A stretch of 64,000 nucleotides of DNA from an uncultured Oscillospiraceae bacterium (GCA_947168655.1 CAMVMU010000003.1:1-64000); one strand, 5' to 3'. Positions 9,383-19,248 are shown, counted from the stretch's first letter. Made by a program: numbers and translations. The notes: generated by a model from the sequence alone, not told the origin.

Positions 9383-9458
9383 TGTAATCTGGTTGTCATG
9401 TGCTTTTGCTTTTGGGGAAAATCCATGTGGCCATCGGTTTTGTCGACTACAATCGCGT

Positions 9459-10496
9459 TTATCCGCAAAGCACGTTCAGATACATCCCGTTGAACTTGAT
9501 CTTCGCGCCCGAGGCGTCAGTGGTGATGGCATCATTCTCAAGGAGTTCGTCGAGACTTGTGAGCTGGGCTTCCACGTCGTCGACGATATGCACCAGCAGC
9601 GCGCACAGCGTGCGGGGGTTCTCTCCGAATTCCCCGTGGTGCTGCAGCACCACGCTGCAAATCATGTAGAAGAACTCCTCGTCGTACAGGTCAGAGATCA
9701 TCTGCTTGTATGCCAGAAGGTGCTCAAAGCCGAGGCCCCTGTGGGTCAGGAAGGAGTTGGCCTGATACACGCCATCGTGCATCTCATAGATCTTCCCGAT
9801 GTCGTGCAGCGCCAGGCCGATCACCATAAGGTCATTGACCTTCTCGTTATCCAGAAAGGCATATGCGCCTTTGATGCCGTTGTAGACACGGATGCACTTT
9901 GCGGTATGTGCCAGCAGGCCGGAGGCACAGTTATCGTGATGGGAATATGCTGCGTACTCCTTAACAAGGCGTACGCTCACGAAGTCTTTGTAGTCCATAT
10001 GCATGACCGCGCGGATCACGGACATCGCGTTTTCGGAGATCCCGCTTGCATCCAGAGCCTTTTTGAACTCTGCAACAATTTCCTTTTCGGAATATTTGTG
10101 GTAGACAAACACATCCGGATCGTATTCGTCCGTGTCCGAGATGCTGCTGATAACCAGCCCGTACTTAGACAGGGTATAGCTGATTCGAACCACATGGGGC
10201 TGCGCGTCAGTGGGAAGCTGCTCGAAATACTCGTACGCGGACGAGCTGTTCCAAACGTTAAACTTGGCTTCTTCCTGGTTCACGATGGTGCCGGAGAACT
10301 TGGGTTTGCCGGAGCAGGTGGTGCCCTGGTTGAAATTCTTGAGAAGGACAATGCCTTCCCCACGGATCTCGGCAGGTGAACCGCCGAGATCTGCGGCGCG
10401 CTGGATTTCAAGAAGTTTCTTGTTCACTTCAGAAATCACGATCGGAGCGGAATCATTCGTTTCCACATCCGCAAAAGTAAACGTTGTATTTGACAT
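9459..10496 (-). CDS. HD-domain nuclease/phosphohydrolase, YhaM-like (OB-fold plus HD)
   Basis: Start MSNTTFTFADVETND; GIVLLKNFNQGTTCSGKPKFSGTI; HHDNCASGLLAHT...VIGLALHDIGKIYE. Confidence 0.65.
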   Translation of the reverse strand: MSNTTFTFADVETNDSAPIVISEVNKKLLEIQRAADLGGSPAEIRGEGIVLLKNFNQGTTCSGKPKFSGTIVNQEEAKFNVWNSSSAYEYFEQLPTDAQPHVVRISYTLSKYGLVISSISDTDEYDPDVFVYHKYSEKEIVAEFKKALDASGISENAMSVIRAVMHMDYKDFVSVRLVKEYAAYSHHDNCASGLLAHTAKCIRVYNGIKGAYAFLDNEKVNDLMVIGLALHDIGKIYEMHDGVYQANSFLTHRGLGFEHLLAYKQMISDLYDEEFFYMICSVVLQHHGEFGENPRTLCALLVHIVDDVEAQLTSLDELLENDAITTDASGAKIKFNGMYLNVLCG

Positions 10497-10539
10497 GAAA
10501 AATCCTCCTTTGTAATAAGCGAAGTCCTTGTGGGCTGCA

Positions 10540-12003
10540 TTACACAGCCCACTTGACCTCTGCGCTGTTTTCGGATACTTCGATCCGCTCGATGAACTGG
10601 GCGGCAACGGCCTTCTTCTCCTCAAAGGACAGCTCGCAAAATACCAGCCTGTCCGGCAGGGAGGGACGGGTTGCTTCCCGCTTTCGCTCCTCCAGCAGCT
10701 GCTTGCGCTCCTTTTCCAGACGCGCAAGCGCCCGCTGGAGATAGGCATTGGACATGTCCTCGCTCTCCGCGAAGGCGTCCATCAGACGATCGGCCCGGCG
10801 GTCCAGCTCGTCCAGCTTGGCGGCATAGACGTCCTTCTCCGGGGCAGCCGTCTCAACGGGACATTCCGACAGCAGCTTGTCCAGTTCCAGAGCCACAGCC
10901 TCCTCCAGCTCCGTCAGATCCACGTGGATGGAGGCGTCACAGTGCGCGGTGTTGTAGCGCCCGCTGCAGATCATCCAGCGGTACTGCTTCTCCGTCTGAA
11001 TCTTGATGCTGTATCCGCACTTGGCGCACTTCAACAGCCCGCTGAGCCAGGTGTGCTTGCCCTTTCCGGCGTTGCCGATCTGGGCGTTGCGCTGCAGCTT
11101 TTCCTGACACCGCAGCCAGAGCTGAGAGGGCACGAGCCCGACGCTGCCCAGCACCACCAGCGTGTGCTGGCGGACGTCGGTGTACTTGCGCTCATTTGCC
11201 TCCCGCTTGCCGTAGAGGAAGGCATTGTGCGTACCGTCGAATGCGCCTTCCGGGGCGTCCACATGGACGCCCATAGCTCTGTAGTGGAGATACACCTGCT
11301 CGTCGGCCATAACGTAGACAGGGTTATGGAGAATGCGGGACAGACTGACGTTGTCCCAAAAGGCACGCTTGGCACAGGGAATGCCCCGGTCGTTCAGCTT
11401 GCGGACGATACTGCCCAGAGAGGCGTCCTCCTGGGCGTATTCCTGGAAGATGAACTGTACCACCTTGCTGGTCTCATCATCGGGGAAAAGCGTGGGGACA
11501 ACTCGCCCGTTGGCGTCGTGGCTGCGTCCGATCCCGTAGCCGTAGGGCGCGGGCCCGCCGGGCCACGCGCCACTGGCGGCACGGGAGATGTAATTGTCGT
11601 GGACGCGCTCAGAGGTGGTTTCCCGCTCCAGCTGGGCGAAGACCATGATGATGTGGAGCATGGCTCTGCCCATGGGCGTCGCCGTGTCAAAGTTCTCGGT
11701 GACAGACACAAACTCCACCTGGTGCTCCTGCAGGACCTTCCACAGCTGGCTGAAGTCGGCGATGGAGCGGGAGAACCGGTCCAGACGGTAGACGTAGAGC
11801 TTCTGGATCTTGTCCGCCTTGATGTCGTTCAACAGCCTCTGAAAGTCGGGGCGCGCCGTATTTTTGCCGGAGTAGCCCCGGTCCTGATAGAGCCGGATGT
11901 CATCGGTGCTGGCTGCCCGCCGGCACAGCTCCTGCTGCCCCTGAATGGAGAGGCTGTTTTTCTTCTCGATGGACTGGCGGGCATAGATGGCTTCGTACCG
12001 CAT
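10540..12003 (-). CDS. Large serine recombinase
   Basis: MRYEAIYARQSIEKKNSLSIQGQ resolvase N-terminus; YRLDRFSRSIADF; recombinase domain with a KCAKCGYSI zinc ribbon. Confidence 0.92.
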   Translation of the reverse strand: MRYEAIYARQSIEKKNSLSIQGQQELCRRAASTDDIRLYQDRGYSGKNTARPDFQRLLNDIKADKIQKLYVYRLDRFSRSIADFSQLWKVLQEHQVEFVSVTENFDTATPMGRAMLHIIMVFAQLERETTSERVHDNYISRAASGAWPGGPAPYGYGIGRSHDANGRVVPTLFPDDETSKVVQFIFQEYAQEDASLGSIVRKLNDRGIPCAKRAFWDNVSLSRILHNPVYVMADEQVYLHYRAMGVHVDAPEGAFDGTHNAFLYGKREANERKYTDVRQHTLVVLGSVGLVPSQLWLRCQEKLQRNAQIGNAGKGKHTWLSGLLKCAKCGYSIKIQTEKQYRWMICSGRYNTAHCDASIHVDLTELEEAVALELDKLLSECPVETAAPEKDVYAAKLDELDRRADRLMDAFAESEDMSNAYLQRALARLEKERKQLLEERKREATRPSLPDRLVFCELSFEEKKAVAAQFIERIEVSENSAEVKWAV

Positions 12004-12006
12004 GGC

Positions 12007-12222
12007 TTACGCGCTCCGACGCCGGACGCCCTTTGCCTTCTCACGCTGGGCGCGAATTAGCGCCAGGCAGATCCGCTGTCTGTCACGTACCTCGCTGCGG
12101 CGGGCGTCCTCATCGGCATGGCTGGGGTGCGTGTGCTTGATTTCCATAGGCGACCCTCCTCGGTCAAGCCTATGAGCGGCCGCGGCGGATAATTCCACGA
12201 CCGTGGGAGTCTTTGATAACAT
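12007..12222 (-). CDS. Small hypothetical protein co-directional with the serine recombinase
   Basis: ORF MLSKTPTVVELSAAAAHRLDRGGSPMEIK... preceded by AAAGGAG. Confidence 0.55.
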   Translation of the reverse strand: MLSKTPTVVELSAAAAHRLDRGGSPMEIKHTHPSHADEDARRSEVRDRQRICLALIRAQREKAKGVRRRSA

Positions 12223-12252
12223 AAAAGACCCACTCCTTTCGTTTCGAAATGA

Positions 12253-12292
12253 AACAAAAACGCCGTGCAGGTGTAATGATCCTACACAGCGT
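12253..12292 (-). terminator. Intrinsic terminator/attenuator in the 5' leader of the serine recombinase operon
   Basis: On the minus strand ACGCTGTGTAGG ATCATTACA CCTGCACGGCGT TTTTGTTTC: 12-bp stem then a U-run, located between promoter and first ORF. Confidence 0.65.
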
Positions 12293-12460
12293 GAAAGAGA
12301 GTGCGTCTCTAAAAACTCCTTGCACATTTGGGCTGATATGGGTATAATAAGCCCAACGGTGCGGGGAATCCCGTTGCATAGGTGGTCGCTTCACCTTTGC
12401 AGGCAGTAGAGAGGTACCAGCTCTCTGCTGCTGCCGTTGTTTTTGTTTTGTAAGGTGAGT

Positions 12461-12490
12461 ATAACACATATGGGCCCATATGTCAACATG
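12461..12490 (-). promoter_or_regulatory. SigA-type promoter with an 18-bp perfect palindrome in its spacer
   Basis: Minus strand TTGACA-17 nt-TATACT, overlapping ACATATGGGCCCATATGT (12466-12483). Confidence 0.8.
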
Positions 12491-12570
12491 CTTTTTGAAA
12501 TTTTTATTGTGGATTTGAAATTGTTTTTGTGATATACTTTTTCCACTTACAGAAAGCGGAGGCGGAGATT

Positions 12571-12789
12571 ATGAATAAGACGTCTGAATCCGTGCTACGC
12601 GCGGTTAAGAAGTACCAGCAGGAAAAGCTGGAGGAGATCAAATTCCGCGTTCCCAAAGGGGAAAAGGCCCGAATCCAGGCATATGCCAAGGCAAACGGAG
12701 AGTCCACCAACGCGTTTATCTATCGCGTTGTCTGCCAAGAAATGGACGGCGGTGCTGTTGCTCAGGAAGGAACAAAAGAGGACGAGTAA
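12571..12789 (+). CDS. Small ribbon-helix-helix-like DNA-binding protein
   Basis: MNKTSESVLRAVKKYQQEKLEEIKFRVPKGEKARIQAYAKANGESTNAFIYRVV resembles the Arc/MetJ fold. Confidence 0.6.
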   Translation: MNKTSESVLRAVKKYQQEKLEEIKFRVPKGEKARIQAYAKANGESTNAFIYRVVCQEMDGGAVAQEGTKEDE

Positions 12790-12810
12790 AACGGGCCCCA
12801 CTGTAATATG

Positions 12811-12853
12811 AAAAATAGGCCATGAGATGGGAGTGCATCTCATGGCCTATTTT
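12811..12853. terminator. Bidirectional terminator
   Basis: AAAATAGGCCATGAGATG ggagtg CATCTCATGGCCTATTTT. Confidence 0.8.
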
Positions 12854-12856
12854 GTT

Positions 12857-13096
12857 TTACGGTTCCAAATTGTCTTCAGCAAAGAGAGAAGATCGGAAGA
12901 ACTCACTGATGTCAATATCCAGTCCTTGACACAACTCGTGGATGATTCGCAGTTTGACAGAGTCATAGGAGCAATTGATGACGTTTCCAATGGTCGACTT
13001 GGGGACGCCGCTTTTCATATAGAGTTGATATTGTGTCATCCCGCGTTCCTTGAGGAGCTCACTGAGCCGCATGCTGACGGCTTCATTTAACTGCAT
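12857..13096 (-). CDS. XRE-family HTH regulator
   Basis: MRLSELLKERGMTQYQLYMKSGVPKSTIGNVINCSYDSVKLRIIHELCQGLDIDISEFF. Confidence 0.85.
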   Translation of the reverse strand: MQLNEAVSMRLSELLKERGMTQYQLYMKSGVPKSTIGNVINCSYDSVKLRIIHELCQGLDIDISEFFRSSLFAEDNLEP

Positions 13097-13214
13097 AGTA
13101 TCACCACACGTTCCTGTAATTGTACCATTATTATAGGTTGCGTGGTGTGTAAATTAGTCCCTGTAACTGTACTAATCCGGACAATCGTGTTACACTTTGC
13201 CTGGAGGCGATGAA

Positions 13215-13700
13215 ATGACTGACTTGCGTAATAAGACGTGCTGCTTTACGGGACACAGGGATATACCGGAGAGGGATCGTGTGCAAATATGCCAACGAGC
13301 CGAAAGGATTATTCGGCAGCTTTACAGCCGAGGCGTTCGTTATTTTGGCGTGGGTGGAGCAATTGGCTTTGACACCATGATGGCCAATCTGCTGATGGAA
13401 CTGCGCAAAAAGGATCTTCCGGACATCAAGGTGATTCTGGTCAAACCCTTTGAGGGCTATACAAGCAGATGGAGCAACGAACAGAGGAAACAGTATGAAG
13501 CGCTGCTGCCACAGTATGACAAGGTGGTATGTGTGTCAGATTCTCCCGGCCGCCAGGCCTACCTGGCCCGTAATCGCCATATTGTAAAGCATTCCGCCTT
13601 TTGCATTGCCTACTGTACCCGTGCCACCGGCGGAACAGCATATACGGTGGAATACGCTTGGCAGCTGGGCGTGACGGTTTATAATGTGGCAGAGATGTGA
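13215..13700 (+). CDS. SLOG/DUF1273 (YpsA-like) family protein
   Basis: CCFTGHRDIPERD, GVGGAIGFDTMMANLLMELRK, YLARNRHIVKHSAFCIAYC. Confidence 0.75.
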   Translation: MTDLRNKTCCFTGHRDIPERDRVQICQRAERIIRQLYSRGVRYFGVGGAIGFDTMMANLLMELRKKDLPDIKVILVKPFEGYTSRWSNEQRKQYEALLPQYDKVVCVSDSPGRQAYLARNRHIVKHSAFCIAYCTRATGGTAYTVEYAWQLGVTVYNVAEM

Positions 13701-13780
13701 GTTTTTGAAATCATATAATTCTCAAAGATAAAGCATGGAGTTTTTTGATTATTTGTGCTAAAATGACAAAATAAGACATA

Positions 13781-16700
13781 ATGGGATTATATAACGTGTT
13801 ACAAGACAGAAAAACCGGGGTGAGCAGCGTGGAAATACTCGACAACATTAACCGCACGATGCGTGATGAACTGCTGACATCGATCAAAGGTGGCAGCAAG
13901 GTATCTATTGCTGCGGCGTATTTTTCCATTTATGCCTATCAGGAGCTTCGTGACCAGCTGGAGAGAGTTGACCAGCTCCGTTTCATTTTTACATCCCCCA
14001 CATTTTTGAAAGAAAAAGCGGAAAAGGCACGGCGTGAATTCTATATTCCCAGGCTGAACCGTGAGCGCAGTATCTACGGAACAGAATTTGAAATCCGCCT
14101 CAGAAACGAATTGACGCAGAGAGCCCTTGCCAAGGAGTGCGCAGACTGGATCCGCCGGAAAGCCGTATTCAAATCCAATGTCACACAGGAGCGGATGATG
14201 GGATTCATGACGGTGGACGAGGCGTCCTACATGCCAATCAACGGTTTTACCACTGTGGATCTGGGCTGTGAGCGCGGTAATAACGTATATTATCCCGTCC
14301 AGAAAACGGAAAGCTATGAAAATGGCCGCTACTTTCTCAAGCTCTTTGATGAGATCTGGGCAGACAGTCATCGCCTGGAGGACGTGACGGATATTGTCAT
14401 TGAGAGCATTTCAGTCGCCTACAAAGAGAACTCCCCTGAGTTTATCTACTTTTTCACCCTGTATAATATTTTCAATGAGTTTCTGGAGGACATTTCCGAG
14501 GATGTCCTGCCCAACGAGGCTACCGGATTCAAGCAGAGCAAAATCTGGAATCTTCTCTATAACTTCCAGAAGGACGCTGCGCTGGCAATTATCAATAAGC
14601 TTGAAAAATACAATGGCTGCATTTTAGCGGACAGTGTGGGCCTGGGCAAAACCTTTACAGCTCTCGCGGTCATCAAGTACTACGAAAACCGCAACAAATC
14701 CGTGCTGGTGCTTTGTCCCAAGAAGCTGTCTGAGAACTGGAATACATATAAAAGCAACTACACCAACAACCCCATTGCCGCTGACCGATTGGGGTATGAT
14801 GTGCTGTTCCACACAGACCTGTCGAGAGATAGGGGCCAGTCCAACGGCATCGATCTTGCGCGTATCAACTGGGGCAACTATGACCTGGTTGTGATCGATG
14901 AAAGCCATAACTTCCGCAACGGCGGCGATGTTTCCGGTGAAGATGACCGGGAAAACCGCTACTTGCGTCTTATGAATCGTGTGGTGCGTGCAGGCGTCAA
15001 GACCAAGGTTTTGATGCTCTCTGCCACGCCGGTCAACAACCGGTTCAATGACTTGAAAAACCAGCTCGCCCTTGCATATGAGGGCAACTCCGAATACATT
15101 AACCGCCAACTGAATACAACCAAATCTATTGATGAGATTTTCCGCAGTGCGCAGAAATCCTTTAACGCGTGGAGCAAGCACCCCGCAGAGGAACGAACCA
15201 CAGATGCTCTGCTGAAAACACTGGACTTCGACTTCTTCGAGGTGCTGGACAGTGTGACCATTGCCCGCTCCAGAAAGCATATCCGGAAGTATTACAATAC
15301 AGAGGATATCGGCACGTTCCCGGAACGGTTGAAGCCGATCTCCAAAAGCCCGCATCTCACCGATCTGAGCGATGCCATCAATTATAATCAGATTTACGGC
15401 ACGCTGAATTTACTTCATCTGACCATTTATACCCCCTCCAATTATATCCTGCCTTCCCGTGTCGCAAAGTATCAGGAGCTTACCCATAATGTGGGAACAA
15501 GCCTGACCCAAAGAGGTCGTGAGCAGGGTATCCGCCGCCTGATGAGCATCAACCTTCTCAAACGGCTGGAGAGCTCGGTCTATGCCTTTCAGCTGACGGT
15601 AGACAGGATCCGGAACTACATTGACTCCACCATCCGCGCCATCGACATGTACCGCGATGGACAGATGTCTTTGGAGCTGTATGAAATCTCCCAGGCAGAC
15701 GATTTTGACTACGATGATCAGAACAGCGACCTGTTCTCCGTCGGAAAGAAAGTCCGCATTGATCTGGGGGACATGGACTACGTTTCCTGGCGCAGAGAGC
15801 TTGCAGAGGACAGTGAAAACCTCGAGCTGCTTTCCCTGATGATCAAGGATATCACGCCGGAGCACGATTCCAAGCTTCAGGCTCTGCTGGAGTTGATCGA
15901 CGAGAAGATGGCGCATCCCATCAACCCCGGCAACAAAAAGCTGCTGATCTTTACGGCGTTTTCCGACACCGCCGACTATCTCTATGCCCATGTCAGCGCA
16001 TACGTCAAGGAGCATTATGGGCTTTCCACTGGTGAGATCACCGGCACCGTTGACGGAAAAACCACCATCCCCAAATTACATGCCGATCTGAATACGGTGC
16101 TGACCTGCTTCTCGCCCATATCCAAGAGCCGTGATACTTTGAATCTCAAAACAAACGCGGATCTGGATGTGCTGATTGCCACCGACTGCATCTCCGAAGG
16201 ACAAAACCTGCAAGACTGCGACTACCTGATCAATTACGATATCCACTGGAACCCTGTGCGGATTATACAGCGCTTTGGCCGTATTGACCGTATTGGCAGC
16301 CGAAATGCCTATATCCAGCTGGTCAACTTCTGGCCCGATATGGATCTGGATGAGTATATCAACTTGAAGGCACGAGTCGAGACCCGCATGAAGATTTCTG
16401 TCATGACCTCCACCGGCGACGATAACTTGATCAGTGCCGAGGAGAAGGGTGATCTGGAGTATCGCCGCGCCCAGCTGAAGCGTCTGCGTGACGAGGTGGT
16501 GGACATCGAGGATATGTCCAGCGGAATCTCCATTATGGACCTGGGACTGAATGAATTCCGGCTGGATCTGCTGGAGTACATGAAGCACCACGATGACGTG
16601 GAGCGCACCCCCTTTGGCATGAGTGCCGTGGTACCTGCCACGGAGGAATGTCCGCCCGGTGTGATCTTCGTGCTGAAGAATGTCAACAGCGGGGTCAACA

Positions 16701-17053
16701 TCGGCAACCAGAACCGCATCCACCCCTTTTACATGGTTTATATTGACGTCAATGGGCAGGTGGTCTGCGACTATCTGGATCCCAAACGGATGCTGGACAC
16801 CATGCGCCTGCTCTGCCGCGGTAAGGCGGCTCCGGTGGACGAGCTGTGCCGCCAGTTCAATCGGGAGACCAAGGACGGCCGTGATATGCGCAAGGTCTCA
16901 ACCCTGCTCAATGATGCGATTGACTCCATTGTGAATACCAAAGAGGAGCGTGACATTGACAGCCTTTTCCGTCCCGGCGGAACAACGGTTCTATTCAATA
17001 ACATTTCCGGGCTGGAAGACTTTGAGTTGATCTGTTTTTTGGTTGTGAAGTAA
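13781..17053 (+). CDS. PLD-like N-terminus plus SNF2-family helicase
   Basis: Walker A region DSVGLGKTFTALAVI; VVIDESHNFRN; LMLSATPVNN; IQRFGRIDRIGS. Confidence 0.85.
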   Translation: MGLYNVLQDRKTGVSSVEILDNINRTMRDELLTSIKGGSKVSIAAAYFSIYAYQELRDQLERVDQLRFIFTSPTFLKEKAEKARREFYIPRLNRERSIYGTEFEIRLRNELTQRALAKECADWIRRKAVFKSNVTQERMMGFMTVDEASYMPINGFTTVDLGCERGNNVYYPVQKTESYENGRYFLKLFDEIWADSHRLEDVTDIVIESISVAYKENSPEFIYFFTLYNIFNEFLEDISEDVLPNEATGFKQSKIWNLLYNFQKDAALAIINKLEKYNGCILADSVGLGKTFTALAVIKYYENRNKSVLVLCPKKLSENWNTYKSNYTNNPIAADRLGYDVLFHTDLSRDRGQSNGIDLARINWGNYDLVVIDESHNFRNGGDVSGEDDRENRYLRLMNRVVRAGVKTKVLMLSATPVNNRFNDLKNQLALAYEGNSEYINRQLNTTKSIDEIFRSAQKSFNAWSKHPAEERTTDALLKTLDFDFFEVLDSVTIARSRKHIRKYYNTEDIGTFPERLKPISKSPHLTDLSDAINYNQIYGTLNLLHLTIYTPSNYILPSRVAKYQELTHNVGTSLTQRGREQGIRRLMSINLLKRLESSVYAFQLTVDRIRNYIDSTIRAIDMYRDGQMSLELYEISQADDFDYDDQNSDLFSVGKKVRIDLGDMDYVSWRRELAEDSENLELLSLMIKDITPEHDSKLQALLELIDEKMAHPINPGNKKLLIFTAFSDTADYLYAHVSAYVKEHYGLSTGEITGTVDGKTTIPKLHADLNTVLTCFSPISKSRDTLNLKTNADLDVLIATDCISEGQNLQDCDYLINYDIHWNPVRIIQRFGRIDRIGSRNAYIQLVNFWPDMDLDEYINLKARVETRMKISVMTSTGDDNLISAEEKGDLEYRRAQLKRLRDEVVDIEDMSSGISIMDLGLNEFRLDLLEYMKHHDDVERTPFGMSAVVPATEECPPGVIFVLKNVNSGVNIGNQNRIHPFYMVYIDVNGQVVCDYLDPKRMLDTMRLLCRGKAAPVDELCRQFNRETKDGRDMRKVSTLLNDAIDSIVNTKEERDIDSLFRPGGTTVLFNNISGLEDFELICFLVVK

Positions 17054-17083
17054 GCGATTACTGATGACAAGCGGGAGGACATT

Positions 17084-17920
17084 ATGATAGAACTTCTTTC
17101 CATACCGGATAAGTGTAAGAGGGAGCTATGTATTCCATTGAACCGCATCTTTACAGGCGAGGATAGCTATTCAGACGACATCCAATCGATTAGACTCCTT
17201 GCCGTGTTGGAACCACACACGGCAGATGTACTTCCAGCAAAGTCGGAACGACTTCGGATGGAAGAAATACATTTTTACCAAGTGGAATTGTCCTCGGTTG
17301 AAAACATCTACGAGCTTGCCGCAGTAATTTATCGGAAAATCGCCTATGCCTGTATTCTTTTGTTCCATTATAGACAGCAGAATAAATGGATGCTAAGCGC
17401 ATGCCCGTTCTATGTTGGAAAAGTGGACGAGGATAAAAACATTTTGCGTAGAATTGCCTGTTCTCATTGGATTCGGGCAAATGACCTGTCATCTGGAGGT
17501 CAAAAGATGATTGATGCTATTAATCAATTATTGATTAATGGTGGGAACATATCTGACATGTATACCGCTATTTACCACGAGGTGCAGTATTTCAAATTGT
17601 CCGGACTAGCAAAAACACATGTACAAGCAGTGTGCGAATTCTTGCTCGGCGCAAAAAACACACCATGGAATATAATTGAGGGATACTGCACCCCATACAA
17701 ATATTACCCACCCAAATCGGCATCTGGGGCTGCGCAATATAAAAGGAGGGATCGTTCTACTAGGTTTGTTTTCAGATACGATCCCGAAGATCTGTGGTAT
17801 GCGCTTTTACATTATGATAAAACACGGCGTATTATTGAAAATGGGAAATATCCGGATATAGATCGTCTGCTTTACCGGATTGACAGTGCAATTTACAACG
17901 AAGGTGGAAATGGTAGATGA
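17084..17920 (+). CDS. Hypothetical protein, possible divergent DUF4391-like paralog
   Basis: ORF between helicase and DUF4391 gene; MEEIHFYQVELSSVENIYELAAVIYRKIAYACILLFHYRQQNKWM parallels MEVFELQLNQPSLEEAVLRQIDKEIPYHILFILTCDGKSQAWI of the next gene. Confidence 0.5.
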   Translation: MIELLSIPDKCKRELCIPLNRIFTGEDSYSDDIQSIRLLAVLEPHTADVLPAKSERLRMEEIHFYQVELSSVENIYELAAVIYRKIAYACILLFHYRQQNKWMLSACPFYVGKVDEDKNILRRIACSHWIRANDLSSGGQKMIDAINQLLINGGNISDMYTAIYHEVQYFKLSGLAKTHVQAVCEFLLGAKNTPWNIIEGYCTPYKYYPPKSASGAAQYKRRDRSTRFVFRYDPEDLWYALLHYDKTRRIIENGKYPDIDRLLYRIDSAIYNEGGNGR

Positions 17921-18558
17921 TTGGTTTTCCCCGGTCAACTGAATACAACAGACGGATCCCCAAGCAGAAATTCTATGATAATCTGACCGTTACGCCGGCG
18001 CTGCGGCGGGTGTTTGTGGAGCAGATTAAGGTGATCTACTGGCGGAACAAGGTTGCGCCCAGCACCGTTAACGTTGCGCAGGGCAGCAATGTTACGGAGA
18101 TGGAGGTCTTCGAGCTGCAGCTCAACCAGCCCTCTCTGGAAGAGGCCGTTCTCCGTCAGATTGACAAGGAGATCCCGTATCATATCCTTTTCATTCTGAC
18201 CTGTGACGGGAAGTCCCAGGCGTGGATCGGCTATAAGGAGGCCTCCGCCTCCGGCAGCTTTAAGGTGAGCCGCTATTATCATACGGATTGGCTGGAAGGG
18301 GACAAGCTTGCCTTGAAGCTGGACGGTCTGACCACCGATGCCGTATATGAAAGCCTGGTTCGCCAGATTGCTGGAGAGGCGCTGACAAGCGCAGGGGACA
18401 GCCTGCGGGAGTCCGTGGATCGCAGCGCGAAAAGAGCGGAGCTGGAGAAAAAGATCGCCGCGCTGGAAACAAAAATCCGCCGGGAGAAGCAACTCAACCG
18501 ACAGATGGAAATGAATGCGGAATTGAAAAAATTGAAAGCAGAAATGGAGAAGTTGTGA
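17917..18558 (+). CDS. DUF4391-domain protein
   Basis: YNRRIPKQKFYDNLTVTPALRRVFVEQIKVIYWRNKVAPSTVNV; position between helicase and methylase; C-terminal coiled coil. Confidence 0.75.
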   Translation: MIGFPRSTEYNRRIPKQKFYDNLTVTPALRRVFVEQIKVIYWRNKVAPSTVNVAQGSNVTEMEVFELQLNQPSLEEAVLRQIDKEIPYHILFILTCDGKSQAWIGYKEASASGSFKVSRYYHTDWLEGDKLALKLDGLTTDAVYESLVRQIAGEALTSAGDSLRESVDRSAKRAELEKKIAALETKIRREKQLNRQMEMNAELKKLKAEMEKL

Positions 18559-19205
18559 TGGATTGGAAAACAATAGCGGAAATTGCTATAACATTTTCGG
18601 CGGCAGTAGGCGGAGGCGGTGCTGTTTTTATTGGAATAGTAAAATGGGCATCAAACATTATTGCAGATAGACTTTCAAAGAAATATGAAATGCAGATGAC
18701 CAAAGAGATTGAGCAATATAAAGCTGAGGTTGGAAAGAAGCAACATGTCAGTATCGCAACCTTTGATGCAGAATTTGCTATATACCGCGATCTATGCAAA
18801 GCGTTTAGTGAGTTTCTGCAAGACCTATTCACGCTTATTCCTATTTCTGAAAAGAGCCTGCCAGATAGGCAAATACCTATGAATCCCGATGAATACGCTT
18901 CCACTTCCAAAGAGATCTTTTTTCACGCATTATCTGCGTCTGCCAAATCAAAAGATCTGTTAACTGCAAACAAACCCTTTATTCCAAAGGAAATAGTAAA
19001 TTCCTTTTATATAATCTTGGATTTGACCGATCAGCAGCTGATTAGATTTTCTGAAAGATATAACAAGCTTGTTCCAGGAGAACCGCAGGAAAAAATGACG
19101 CTATCCAACGATGACTTTGCTGTTTCCCAAAAGATTTGGGAGCAATGGAACGCGATTTCCGACAGTATACGGGATTATCTCAGATCATTGGAAATTGTTA
19201 AATAA
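18555..19205 (+). CDS. Hypothetical protein with one N-terminal hydrophobic helix
   Basis: AEIAITFSAAVGGGGAVFIGIVKWASNIIADRLSKKYE then a soluble domain; start overlaps the upstream stop. Confidence 0.6.
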   Translation: MMDWKTIAEIAITFSAAVGGGGAVFIGIVKWASNIIADRLSKKYEMQMTKEIEQYKAEVGKKQHVSIATFDAEFAIYRDLCKAFSEFLQDLFTLIPISEKSLPDRQIPMNPDEYASTSKEIFFHALSASAKSKDLLTANKPFIPKEIVNSFYIILDLTDQQLIRFSERYNKLVPGEPQEKMTLSNDDFAVSQKIWEQWNAISDSIRDYLRSLEIVK

Positions 19206-19248
19206 GACATACCTCTACAGGAATCTTGTTTTTTGAGGAGAGAGATAG

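Noticed and set aside
12160-12460. T-box or known riboswitch in the serine recombinase leader
   Set aside because: A CTGGTACC string was noticed, but its position and surroundings do not fit a T-box antiterminator; only the terminator hairpin is supported.
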